The translations under genes and the position numbers were made by a program. A DNA stretch of 49,166 bases. It comes from a virus. The DNA lies in IMG/VR virus record IMGVR_UViG_3300046642_000279, positions 1-49,166 of that record; one strand, 5' to 3'. Below, in pieces: positions 34,046 to 42,107 of the stretch; position 1 is the stretch's first letter, and the number at the start of each line of letters is the position of its first letter. A model generated the notes under the pieces. The model had not been told where the DNA came from. It made no database searches and worked only from the letters and a program-made list of their open reading frames with translations.

Positions 34046-34441
34046 TTATTCGTCTTCAGAGTCGAGCTTGAACTCAGCACCGACGTGATCAATTCGCTCA
34101 CCTTTGACAATCTCGTCGTAGTCCACATCGTTAATGTGGCGGAGATCCTGGTGAACCTTTCCTTCTATGGCCAGAGTCGCACCATTCAGAAGTTGCTTGA
34201 GCCGCTTCGCGATCTCCTCGACTTCATCGCGAGCGCCGACGCCCTTGATCAACCAAACGTCCTGGTCAATCGGCGGGCCGTCGAATGCCCACTCGGGAAC
34301 ACCCGACGCCTTGGAGAAGACCACATAGGGAAGGGTCGCGCCGTCGTCAGGGTGGCGGTGGAACACCTGTCCGCCCACCATGCCGGAGAGCGTCTGGTCG
34401 TCCTTCATCAGCCGGGCCAACGCCCTTCGCACCGGGTTCAC
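34046..34441 (-). CDS. Tail terminator-like protein (DUF3168-like, 131 aa)
   Basis: RRALARLMKDDQTLSGMVGGQVF...TLPYVVFSKASG matches small tail-completion proteins (DUF3168-like), which cap the tail tube before it joins the head. The helical middle (ARDEVEEIAKRLKQLLNG) agrees. It starts at GTG 34441 in a GTGA joint with the HK97 gp10-like gene. Confidence 0.75.
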   Translation of the reverse strand: MNPVRRALARLMKDDQTLSGMVGGQVFHRHPDDGATLPYVVFSKASGVPEWAFDGPPIDQDVWLIKGVGARDEVEEIAKRLKQLLNGATLAIEGKVHQDLRHINDVDYDEIVKGERIDHVGAEFKLDSEDE

Positions 34442-34749
34442 AGGTACGACCCCGCCATGTCAGCCTCAAAGTCGCTACGGGTCTCCTCGACGGCCGGGCG
34501 CAGCATCGGCTGTGCCGACATGTACACGGTGCCGTACTCGTTGAAGATGGTGTAGGACACAAGGTTGAAGACGACACCTTCATTGGCGCTAACCATCATC
34601 CCCTGCCAACCCGCACGCATGTTTCCGGTGGCCACCCGGCTCTTGCTCATCGCCCGCCGCTGGATATTGGAGATCGCTCGACGGATCGCCGCAGACACTT
34701 TTGCCTGCGACAGCAAGATGATTTGAGGGAAGCGGCTAACCAGCGTCAT
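34438..34749 (-). CDS. HK97 gp10-like head-tail joining protein (103 aa)
   Basis: The basic helical N-terminus (AKVSAAIRRAISNIQRRA) is followed by TGNMRAGWQGM, YTIFNEYGTVYMSAQPMLRPAVEE, a pattern of gp10-type tail connectors (GTxxMxAQPxLRPAxE). I chose ATG 34749, overlapping the upstream gene by 14 bases; the longer frame would need a TTG at 34767. Confidence 0.75.
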   Translation of the reverse strand: MTLVSRFPQIILLSQAKVSAAIRRAISNIQRRAMSKSRVATGNMRAGWQGMMVSANEGVVFNLVSYTIFNEYGTVYMSAQPMLRPAVEETRSDFEADMAGSYL

Positions 34750-35053
34750 CGTCGTCGTCTTCCCCAAAGGTGCGCATGGTGTCAGGGTCCTCTGGACGCT
34801 TCGGCCTCTCGCTAGCTGGTATCCCGCTTGCCTCCGCAGCCGCGCGAGCGATTGCAGCGCCGTCCGGCTCCAGGTCTACCCCTAGACGCTCGACGGCCGC
34901 TGCATGGGCTGCCACAGCGTGTGATGTAGTCGCCTCGACCAGCTGCGGAGCGACCTTCTCCACCTCGTCGGGTTTCACGTCGTCGGCCGATCCAACCATC
35001 CAAACCCGGCGGTTGCGGTCGATGTCGATGGCCACCTCAATCGCGAGCTTCAC
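34736..35053 (-). CDS. Hypothetical connector-region protein with acidic tail (105 aa)
   Basis: Starting at GTG 35053 in the GTGA joint gives VKLAIEVAIDIDRNRRVWMVG, a short beta segment, an Ala-rich helix and a C-terminus ending in five Asp. The longer frame from 35125 runs across the neighbouring gene. It lies within the head-tail connector cluster; function not known. Confidence 0.65.
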   Translation of the reverse strand: MKLAIEVAIDIDRNRRVWMVGSADDVKPDEVEKVAPQLVEATTSHAVAAHAAAVERLGVDLEPDGAAIARAAAEASGIPASERPKRPEDPDTMRTFGEDDDDDAG

Positions 35054-35463
35054 GGCGTCAACTCTTTCACCTGGAGCCGCACCGTCGCCTCGTCTGTGAA
35101 GAACATCTCGGCGGTGATCGCCCACATCTGACCCTCGATTTCGACGTGATCCTTGGCGCTCACCACGGTGCCCTTGTCCAGGGTGATGATGTGGGTGGTG
35201 GACTCGTCTACGGCCTCGCCGGACAGCGTCGATGTACTCCGCGAGCGCAGCGCGTCGATCCGTCCGCGCACCCGCATCGGCTGTGGCGTCCAGCTGTTCC
35301 GGGTGTCGCCGCCACCATCGTCTTCCTGCGCTTTGACGAACACCAGAGCGGCTTCCGGCTTCAAGCCGATGCGACGCGCCTCCTCTTTGGCCTCCTCAGG
35401 GAAGATCGTCTGACCTGGGCCGCGTAGGCCGGTCGCTTTGGCTGGCAGCGCGCGCGGCGTCAT
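35050..35463 (-). CDS. Head closure / head-tail joining protein (137 aa)
   Basis: A basic N-terminal region precedes a beta domain ending DESTTHIITLDKGTVVSAKDHVEIEGQMW, typical of phage head-closure proteins that seal the portal. It is joined by ATGA to the adaptor gene and by GTGA to the next, in the standard order adaptor, closure, gp10-like, terminator. Confidence 0.7.
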   Translation of the reverse strand: MTPRALPAKATGLRGPGQTIFPEEAKEEARRIGLKPEAALVFVKAQEDDGGGDTRNSWTPQPMRVRGRIDALRSRSTSTLSGEAVDESTTHIITLDKGTVVSAKDHVEIEGQMWAITAEMFFTDEATVRLQVKELTP

Positions 35464-35852
35464 AGCCCTTCCCCGTCGCCACCTTCAGCGATGTTTACGA
35501 TGCGCTGCTCGCGTCGGTTGAAGAAGTCAGCGCCGATCTCTGCGATCTCAAAGTCGTAATCGCCATCAGCCTGTTCTTCATATTTGTCGGCAAGTTTTTC
35601 GAGCGCCCCGGCGACTTTGGCGCCGTCCGTCTTGAGTTCCAAGAATTCGATGCACTTGGAGACCATCGCCTCGTTAGCAGCCATCGTGCGTAGAGCGGTC
35701 GCCGCCGATATACGTAGGTCTGAGTTGAAGCTGATAAATGCTTCGATCTCGTTGTCTTCGAAGATGAAGGATTTGCCATCCGCTCCACCCACATCAGAGA
35801 TCAGCAAGCGGACCTTGCCAAGATCTGTAGTTACGTCGTATGTGTTAGGCAT
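35460..35852 (-). CDS. Head-tail adaptor protein (gp6/Ad1-like, 130 aa)
   Basis: VRLLISDVGG...FIFEDNEIEAFISF then an Ala-rich helix (ISAATALRTMAANEAMVSKCIEF) is the pattern of HK97 gp6-like adaptors that bind the portal. An AAGAGGA ribosome site precedes ATG 35852, lying inside the zinc finger gene, whose last 8 bases overlap. Confidence 0.8.
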   Translation of the reverse strand: MPNTYDVTTDLGKVRLLISDVGGADGKSFIFEDNEIEAFISFNSDLRISAATALRTMAANEAMVSKCIEFLELKTDGAKVAGALEKLADKYEEQADGDYDFEIAEIGADFFNRREQRIVNIAEGGDGEGL

Positions 35853-36021
35853 GTGCGATCCTCTTGTGTTCTCTCAACTCAGTTTCTGACCTGAATTTCA
35901 TGCCGCAGCCGTCGCAGGTGTGCGCCAGGCCGGTGAGAAGTCTTGGAGTTGACGCATGCGGCGGCCCGGCCGGGTGGGTGCTCTCCCGACCGGAACCGCC
36001 ACTTGTGCGCCGCTGACTCAT
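35845..36021 (-). CDS. C2H2 zinc finger protein (58 aa)
   Basis: This small gene lies in the gap between the capsid and adaptor genes. The product ends in a classical C2H2 finger (CDGCGMKFRSETELREHKR then IAH) with spacing Cx2C-x12-Hx4H and the conserved Phe and Leu of the fold. The first 34 residues are basic, low-complexity and Pro-rich. The stop overlaps the adaptor start by 8 bases. No clear ribosome site precedes ATG 36021, so its expression may depend on coupling to the capsid gene. It may bind DNA or a head protein. Confidence 0.7.
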   Translation of the reverse strand: MSQRRTSGGSGRESTHPAGPPHASTPRLLTGLAHTCDGCGMKFRSETELREHKRIAHA

Positions 36022-36031
36022 GGAGTCAGTT

Positions 36032-37204
36032 TTATTCGCCGGTGCCGTTGGACGCCACGGTGGCTTTGGCGCCGCCCGTGTTCGTCAGACGGGTTCCGCC
36101 AAGCACGTGGCGAATACGCCACGCCACGGAGTCGTCGTTGAATGACTCGTTTGGCTCGCCACCGCCGCCGCCGATCCGGCGAGCATCCGGAGCCTTTTCG
36201 TACAGGCTCGGGACCTCATACCCGCGCAGGAAGCCCAGCTCAAGAGCTGGCCGTCCGATGCCCGGATCGGCAAAGAGCGCCCACATGGTGCTCGCGCCTT
36301 TGGTTGTGGCGATCACTGGAATGTACGGCTCCACCTGGAGGGTGACGCGGTTTTTCATCCAGTTCTCGGCATGCACCTGCTGGGTCGCGGTTCCGCCTTC
36401 TGCCCCGATCCAGATTTGGGTTGCGTTCAGGATGTTGTTGGCGGTGACCTCCAGCGCAGGCGGGACGACCAGGGTGATTCCGTCCACCACAATCGGCTCG
36501 CCGTCGTTGTCTTTCTGTTCCGCCAGGAGCAGCATTGCCAGCTGCAATCCTTTGATGTCCAGGATGGGCTGTTTGCCCGCCCCGTCTTTGATGATGTTTT
36601 TGAATTCCGCTTTGTAGAGGGATGCGTGCGGACCGTTTTTGTCCACGAACAGTTCGGTGGCGAACTTCGCCTCCGAACGCCGTGCGGCGCGCGCGAGACG
36701 TTCCGGGTTGCGCCTGAACGCATCCAGATCGTCGTTGATCATCGCCTCCCAGCTGAGGTCGATCCGGCGTCCGAACTTCTTGACGCTGAATTCGTCCTTG
36801 CTGTCGGACAGGGGCACCTCGGGATATTCCTCCCGCTCCCCAACTGCTGGGAGTACGGCCTCGCCGCCGTCGAGCGCGAAACGCTTGACGGTACGGAAGT
36901 CCGGCACGGTGCTTTTGCGGCAGTAGGCCTGCCACGTGGGTTTCGTCTCGGAGAAGTATCCGAGCAGCTGTCGATCCAGCACGTCGGCAAAGAGAATCGG
37001 GAAATCGCTGGTGGTCATCGCCTCTCGGAGATGCTCCATCGGACGTTTTCCGCTCTCAACTTCACCGACGAACTGCATGGCCTCCATGAGCGCACGGGGG
37101 TCTGATCCTCGTGCAGAAACACGGGCACCGTCACCCCCGAACAGCCGCGAAACATCTGCCTCCTCGGCTCGCAGCTTCTCGACCAACTCTAGCATCTCAG
37201 CCAT
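36032..37204 (-). CDS. Major capsid protein (HK97 fold, Mu gpT-like, 390 aa)
   Basis: This abundant head subunit has TTSDFPILFADVLDRQLLGYF (about 64-84), VPDFRTVKRFALDGGEAVLP, REEYPEVPLSDSKDEF and FGRRIDLSWEAMINDDLDAF. That is the conserved run of the Mu-like gpT branch of HK97-fold capsid proteins. The first 60 residues are helical and charged, and may be a delta region removed by the protease encoded upstream. AAAGGAGA precedes the start. The usual neighbours (DUF2190-like, protease, portal) support the call. Confidence 0.9.
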   Translation of the reverse strand: MAEMLELVEKLRAEEADVSRLFGGDGARVSARGSDPRALMEAMQFVGEVESGKRPMEHLREAMTTSDFPILFADVLDRQLLGYFSETKPTWQAYCRKSTVPDFRTVKRFALDGGEAVLPAVGEREEYPEVPLSDSKDEFSVKKFGRRIDLSWEAMINDDLDAFRRNPERLARAARRSEAKFATELFVDKNGPHASLYKAEFKNIIKDGAGKQPILDIKGLQLAMLLLAEQKDNDGEPIVVDGITLVVPPALEVTANNILNATQIWIGAEGGTATQQVHAENWMKNRVTLQVEPYIPVIATTKGASTMWALFADPGIGRPALELGFLRGYEVPSLYEKAPDARRIGGGGGEPNESFNDDSVAWRIRHVLGGTRLTNTGGAKATVASNGTGE

Positions 37205-37219
37205 CTGTCAGTCTCCTTT

Positions 37220-37561
37220 CTAGTACCCGATCTTGACGAGGATTTCGGTGGTCGCGCCGGATTCCACTACTTCCAGCGCGTACCCAAATCGCACGCCTTC
37301 TTCGTTGTTGACATTGAGTTCAGCACCTTTCTTGAAGATGATGTCCCCAATTTCGATTTTTTTGTTCCCGGCTTTGTTTTTGCCGACCACTTTCAGCCGG
37401 TAGATGCCGTCATGATCGACGGTGGCTGTGCCATCGGCACGCCGGTCGATCATTGCGACGCCGGGGATCTGCCCGATGATTACTGGGTCGCCGGATTTGA
37501 CTCCGGCTTCCACGGGCATGCCAAATGTGTCGCCCTCATCGAAGACGCGGTTCTTGGCCAT
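37220..37561 (-). CDS. DUF2190-like capsid decoration protein (113 aa)
   Basis: FDEGDTFGMPVEAGVKSGDP followed by VIIGQIPGVAMIDR and TVDHDGIYRLKV closely follows the pattern of DUF2190 proteins, small beta-rich proteins encoded next to Mu-like capsid genes. The C-terminus GYALEVVESGATTEILVKIG matches too. It likely sits on the capsid surface and stabilises it. Confidence 0.8.
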   Translation of the reverse strand: MAKNRVFDEGDTFGMPVEAGVKSGDPVIIGQIPGVAMIDRRADGTATVDHDGIYRLKVVGKNKAGNKKIEIGDIIFKKGAELNVNNEEGVRFGYALEVVESGATTEILVKIGY

Positions 37562-37564
37562 CCG

Positions 37565-39064
37565 TTACCGCCCCTCTGCCGCAGCCTTCGCTGCGGACTC
37601 GGTCATGCCGCGAGCTTCAAAGCCCTTCTGAAGCGCGGACTTGTCCTCGTCTGAGCCGCCGCCGTTGCTGCCGCCGGACTCATGGAGCTGGTCACCGGAA
37701 CCGACGCCGCGAACCTTGCCGCGACCGCTGGCCTCTCCGATGTACTCGATCTCCTCGCGCAGCTTCGCGCGAGCGCGCTCCTGGAGGACGCTCTTGTCGA
37801 GCTTCCCATCGGAGTCGGTCGGCAGCTCGCCTCGCAGCGAGTTCTCGACCACACGCGCAGCCGCCTTCTCGGGCAGCTCCTTGTGTTCGGCGAGAATGTC
37901 GCTGACGACCTGACCGGCCTCACGCAGCTGGAGAGCTTCCTCAGCGCGATCCGCACGATCACTGTTCTTTTTGTCAGACTCTTCCAGAGTCGCGATTTTG
38001 GTGTCGCTCTCTTTTCGAGCCTCCTCCAGCTTTCGGACTGACTCTGTCAGCTCCGACAGCTTTGCCTCGTCGCCCATTTGGGCCTCCTTGGTCTCACGGC
38101 CGGAGCCGTTATTGGCAAATGGATCAGGACGACCAGCCTTCTCGGCGGTCTCCTGGATGAAGGTTTTAAGTGCCTCGCTCAGATCGCTGTCGTCTGAGAT
38201 GATCGACGGCGCGGAATCCGCGAATGCGGCAAGCGGATCAGTCTCTTCAGTCGGCTCATAGGTGGTGACGCGCTCGACCTCTTCGCCTTCGCCCGTCAAC
38301 GCCACGTCGCCATCTGTATTGCGGACGTAGGAGATGCGCTTGAGAATCCTGTCGGAGCCGGACGGGCGGATGGAGAACACCGCCCAGTTCTCGTCAACGT
38401 CGAAGTTGTCCAGATAGACGTAGGTGTACGGTTCCTTGGAACCCCACTTTTCTTCGCCCGCCTTTTCCAGGTTGGTGTTCAGGTCGGAGTTGAGAGCCTC
38501 ATCGACAGATCGCGCAGCCCTGGCCGACTCGATGAGTGGCAGCACCTTTGCCTGCGCGCTCTCGACCAGCGGACCGACCTTGCCTCCCGCACCCGCCAGG
38601 GTGACGTAGTCGATGCTCACACCCTCGGTCAGATGCTTGATGATCGGACCGGTCTTGCCCCCGGCGTCGCCACGCTCGCTGGTGCCGAACGCTCGGATGC
38701 TGAGGCCGATGTGCTCAGCCATCGCGTCGATCACCGGAACCCAGTGCTCAAAGATTTCGCACACCGTCACCGACGATATGCCTGACATGTGTGGAGTCTC
38801 GACTACTACCCCGACCAGATCACGGACGGAACGCTCAGGACGTTCCTTGTCCTCCCTCAACGTCGGGTGGTCCAGATACATCTGGGTGCCCACCGGGAAG
38901 ATGCGCGGTATGTCGCGCTCCAGAACTGCCTCGGAGTAGTAGCCGGACGAACCCCACCCAGCTTCGATGATGACGATCTCACGCCGTGTTCCGGTGGCCG
39001 CGCTCTCCCTGAATGGAGTTTGGGCACGTGCCTCCAGAATGTCGGTCAGCTCTGCAGTCGTCAT
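37565..39064 (-). CDS. Prohead protease fused to scaffold (499 aa)
   Basis: The N-terminal half is a phage capsid maturation protease: MYLDHPT (His 66) and HIGLSIRAFG (Ser 122) fit the Ser-His pair, with SIDYVTLAG following. A segment around 210-250 (PYTYVYLDNFDVDENWAVFSI) is unusual for this family and may be an inserted domain. The C-terminal part (about 335-490) is an acidic coiled coil and low-complexity region, as expected of a scaffold. It probably assembles the prohead and then digests itself and the capsid N-terminus. Confidence 0.8.
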   Translation of the reverse strand: MTTAELTDILEARAQTPFRESAATGTRREIVIIEAGWGSSGYYSEAVLERDIPRIFPVGTQMYLDHPTLREDKERPERSVRDLVGVVVETPHMSGISSVTVCEIFEHWVPVIDAMAEHIGLSIRAFGTSERGDAGGKTGPIIKHLTEGVSIDYVTLAGAGGKVGPLVESAQAKVLPLIESARAARSVDEALNSDLNTNLEKAGEEKWGSKEPYTYVYLDNFDVDENWAVFSIRPSGSDRILKRISYVRNTDGDVALTGEGEEVERVTTYEPTEETDPLAAFADSAPSIISDDSDLSEALKTFIQETAEKAGRPDPFANNGSGRETKEAQMGDEAKLSELTESVRKLEEARKESDTKIATLEESDKKNSDRADRAEEALQLREAGQVVSDILAEHKELPEKAAARVVENSLRGELPTDSDGKLDKSVLQERARAKLREEIEYIGEASGRGKVRGVGSGDQLHESGGSNGGGSDEDKSALQKGFEARGMTESAAKAAAEGR

Positions 39065-39090
39065 CGTCTTCCTTTCAGCTAGCCGGTCTC

Positions 39091-39489
39091 CTAGAAGGAG
39101 ACGTTGTAGACCTCTAGTTTGATTCCGGCTTTGTTGACTTTGACTTCCAACTGGCCGTTGGCGTTGTTGTAGATGCTCGGGTCGAACGGACCCATGACCT
39201 CGATTTTGGAGATCCCGACTTCGTTTTCCAGGTCCGCAATCGGGTTGCCCCCGACCAGGTTGGGAGTCACCACGGTGACTTTGACTGCTTCAGCCGGGGC
39301 GATCACGCGGATCAGTGTTGCGCCGTCCGCGTTCGGAATCAGCTGGGTGTCCGCGATGTTGATCGGTTCGAGAACGATCGGTTCGATCCCGGCCGCTACC
39401 GTCTTCTGGCGAGCGCGCGGGACTTCCGCCATCATGAACATCGCGGCAAGACCGAATGCGATGCCGAACTTCTTGAGCAACTTCTTCAT
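39091..39489 (-). CDS. Structural-region protein with hydrophobic N-terminus (132 aa)
   Basis: The first 22 residues (KKLLKKFGIAFGLAAMFMMA) look like a signal peptide or membrane anchor. The remainder is beta-rich (ATLIRVIAPAEAVKVTVVTPN) without an enzymatic motif. It lies between the MuF-like protein and the protease, where an exported protein is unexpected. It may be a minor virion protein or a membrane-acting factor. No family recognised. Confidence 0.65.
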   Translation of the reverse strand: MKKLLKKFGIAFGLAAMFMMAEVPRARQKTVAAGIEPIVLEPINIADTQLIPNADGATLIRVIAPAEAVKVTVVTPNLVGGNPIADLENEVGISKIEVMGPFDPSIYNNANGQLEVKVNKAGIKLEVYNVSF

Positions 39490-39497
39490 CTTTCCTC

Positions 39498-40292
39498 CTA
39501 GACGACCGGGCCGAAAGCCAGGACGCAGTTTGGGTGCGTGTCGTTTGCCTCTGCTTCTGCTTCATCAAAGGTGAACACAGCACCGTTACGGGCAGCGCAT
39601 TCCTCATCGCTCTCCCCATCGAATGCCATACATTCTTTCACCTGAGGTGATGCCCTGTACACTTCTAGCGAGCTGATCCGCGCCGAGTGCAGAGTCTCGG
39701 TGCGCGCGATCATCCGTGCGCGGTAGCCAGCCCCAGCATTGGTGAAGCGGCCCGCTGGCACGTATTGCTCGATCAGCTTTGCGGTGACCTTCGGGTTCGC
39801 ACCGAGAATGCGGCCGTCGTCTATCACTTTGAGCAGCGCGGATTTCGTATCGCCTGTGATGTCAACCAGGCCCATCCGCTTGCCGCCCTGTTCCAGCATC
39901 GACTGCGCCAGCTTGTCGCGCATCGTCGGCTCGATGCCGTAGCGCTTCAGGACCTGCATGGTTAGCACAGCCCCGCGACGCCATGCGCGCTCGAAGACGG
40001 GTTTGAGTGCGTCCTGCTTCCAGCGAGCGAGGCCAGCGGCGGCGAGGATCGCGGCGATGCGCTCCTCCTCGTTGGCCGACGACTCGATCAACACGCCGCC
40101 CATCCGGCTGGCTGCTGAGCCGACGTGCTTGCCCAGGCTGGCGAAGGCGGGCTTCAGTTCGCTCCGCATCATCGCTTCTTTGCGAGGCTCCACGGCGCGC
40201 AGCGCGTAGACCACGGCGGCTCCGGGGGTGACGGCCTCCTGCATCGCGCGGACCTCACGCAGCATGTCACGGCGTGTGAGTGTGGTGCTCAT
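39498..40292 (-). CDS. MuF-like head morphogenesis protein (264 aa)
   Basis: RMIARTETLHSARISSLEVYR followed by KECMAFDGESDEECAARNG and HPNC is the conserved end of SPP1 gp7/MuF-like minor head proteins, with the Cys and His probably binding a metal. The first 150 residues are helical. The protein associates with the portal inside the head and starts in an ATGA joint with it. Confidence 0.8.
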   Translation of the reverse strand: MSTTLTRRDMLREVRAMQEAVTPGAAVVYALRAVEPRKEAMMRSELKPAFASLGKHVGSAASRMGGVLIESSANEEERIAAILAAAGLARWKQDALKPVFERAWRRGAVLTMQVLKRYGIEPTMRDKLAQSMLEQGGKRMGLVDITGDTKSALLKVIDDGRILGANPKVTAKLIEQYVPAGRFTNAGAGYRARMIARTETLHSARISSLEVYRASPQVKECMAFDGESDEECAARNGAVFTFDEAEAEANDTHPNCVLAFGPVV

Positions 40293-41947
40293 TTGACGCC
40301 ACCTGCGGGCGCTGGTTTGGGCGGGGGTCCGCCGTTGCCCGGACCTGGCGGTGGCCCACCACCCGGCGGCTGTGACATCCCTGCGATCTGGTTTTTCAGA
40401 TCTTCGACGCTCTGTTTCAGCTCATCCTCTTCAGCTTCGTCCAGCTCTTTGATGGCTTCCTCGATGTCCTCGACGCCGAGAACTTCCATCAGCATTTCGG
40501 ACAGTTTGTGCGGCGGAATGGTCCCGGCCTCTGCGCGGCCTTCTAGGGTCGCAGCGGCGACGATAGATTTGACGACCTCCAGCTGGTCGTGTTCCAGGAT
40601 CGGCGGGAAGCTGACTTCCAGGGTCGGGTCTACGTCGGGGTCAATGTGCTGGTTGCCCTCATCATCCCAGGTGATTTTGCCGGGCAGTGCGCCGATCCGC
40701 ACCTTGGCGTCCACGTTGTAGCGGACGATGTCCCTACGCAGCTGAGCTTCCGTCTCCTGTTCGGAGAGGATGAACAGCTCGGTCGGCCGGTCGAGCGTCT
40801 GGGCCGTAGCGAGCGCGCCCTGCTGCGGGTCGTTGCTCAGGATGGTGTCGGGGATGTTCATGCCCGACGCCACCATCAGGCGGCTCGGCTTCGCGTCCTC
40901 AGCACTGGTGTGCGCTCCGCTCTTGGGGATCGCTGCGATTTCATCGCCCTCTTTGCCGACGAACGCTGCGCCCGATGCGATGTCGTTTGTTTCGCGGGCT
41001 TCGTCGCCGTCCTTGACAGTCGAGCGGAGTTTTTCCCTCGCCTGTTTGATTTTGCTGCCTTTGGTTTTGACGTTCCAGGCGAATTTGGCCAACGACGCCA
41101 CCAGCGAGTGCCAGTTCTCCAAGAATTTCTTGTACGCCCGCGCCCAGTCGAGAGCGGCGTAGGTCTCGGGCACTCCGAACAGCATCGACTTCATGCCGCC
41201 CGTCTTGACGTGGATCACCGGAGCGTCCCAGACCACATCGTACACACCGATCTTGGCAGGCTGGTGTTTGGGGTAGTAGCGCCAGTCGGGGTAGAGCGCT
41301 TTCTTGGTCACCTGACGAGTCGTGCCGTCTTCCTCGTCAAAGACCATTTCCATCCATTCGCGCATGTAATACTTGATGAAGCGAGCGTCGCCGTCGTTGG
41401 TGTGGATCTCCCGCATCTGGTCGGCGGGGATCGACCGCAGCGATAGGTTCGCCTCATGGTCGGTGAACATTGCGATGAAGATGTTGCCGTCAACGAGCTT
41501 GTCCACCTGTGTCAACAGCGCAGCCTGGTGTGAGTACAGCTCGACGCGGTTGTAGTCGTCCTCTTCCAGCGGCTCAACGACCTCTTTCTGCACCCGGTCG
41601 TCTACGGCTTTCGTTTCGCAGCCCTGCGCCCAGGTGTAGAAGGTGACGATGTTGACGGCGCGCTGGATCAGCGGGTGGCTCAGGTAGTACGCCCGCGACA
41701 GGCTGATGATGTTGTCCAGGCCGCGACGGGAGAATTCCCGTTCCATCCGCCAGCCTGCGCGCCGCCACCCTTCTTCCTCCATCGCCAGCTCAAGGACGCG
41801 AAGGTTCTCGTGGATGATGTCGTTGTTGAGCCGCTCCTGGCCTAGCTGCTCATGCAGCGCCTCGATGGGATCGACTGGCGGTCCCGCACCGGGATCACCA
41901 CCGCCTCCGGTGATCGCCTCCCGCAATGTCTGGATCGGACCTGCCAT
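40289..41947 (-). CDS. Portal protein (552 aa)
   Basis: This large protein between terminase and MuF genes carries portal-like features. The region GLDNIISLSRAYYLSHPLIQRAVNI near the N-terminus, a central segment VWDAPVIHVKTGGMKSMLFG, and a long helical part follow the portal plan. The C-terminus is a Glu/Asp helix followed by a Pro/Gly-rich tail (PPGGGPPPGPGNGGPPPKP). It forms the dodecameric channel for DNA entry. Confidence 0.85.
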   Translation of the reverse strand: MAGPIQTLREAITGGGGDPGAGPPVDPIEALHEQLGQERLNNDIIHENLRVLELAMEEEGWRRAGWRMEREFSRRGLDNIISLSRAYYLSHPLIQRAVNIVTFYTWAQGCETKAVDDRVQKEVVEPLEEDDYNRVELYSHQAALLTQVDKLVDGNIFIAMFTDHEANLSLRSIPADQMREIHTNDGDARFIKYYMREWMEMVFDEEDGTTRQVTKKALYPDWRYYPKHQPAKIGVYDVVWDAPVIHVKTGGMKSMLFGVPETYAALDWARAYKKFLENWHSLVASLAKFAWNVKTKGSKIKQAREKLRSTVKDGDEARETNDIASGAAFVGKEGDEIAAIPKSGAHTSAEDAKPSRLMVASGMNIPDTILSNDPQQGALATAQTLDRPTELFILSEQETEAQLRRDIVRYNVDAKVRIGALPGKITWDDEGNQHIDPDVDPTLEVSFPPILEHDQLEVVKSIVAAATLEGRAEAGTIPPHKLSEMLMEVLGVEDIEEAIKELDEAEEDELKQSVEDLKNQIAGMSQPPGGGPPPGPGNGGPPPKPAPAGGVK

Positions 41948-41951
41948 GCGC

Positions 41952-42107
41952 CTACGGCTCGACCCTTATGACGATGGCTGCTCGTCCCTTTTTGATGTGT
42001 GCGTCCGCCTGCTTCTGCGCATGCGACTCCTGGTAGGTCGCGCCGTTGAGTGGCACCTGCGTCGTCGCATCGACGCACTGGAACATGGTCATCTGGAGCG
42101 TCGTCAT
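41952..42107 (-). CDS. Small hypothetical protein (51 aa)
   Basis: This 51-residue gene is joined by TGATG to the papain-like protease. It ends four bases before the portal ATG. The product has a central polar part (QESHAQKQADAHIKKGR) and a short hydrophobic end (AAIVIRVEP). It resembles small head-region proteins of unknown role. Confidence 0.65.
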   Translation of the reverse strand: MTTLQMTMFQCVDATTQVPLNGATYQESHAQKQADAHIKKGRAAIVIRVEP

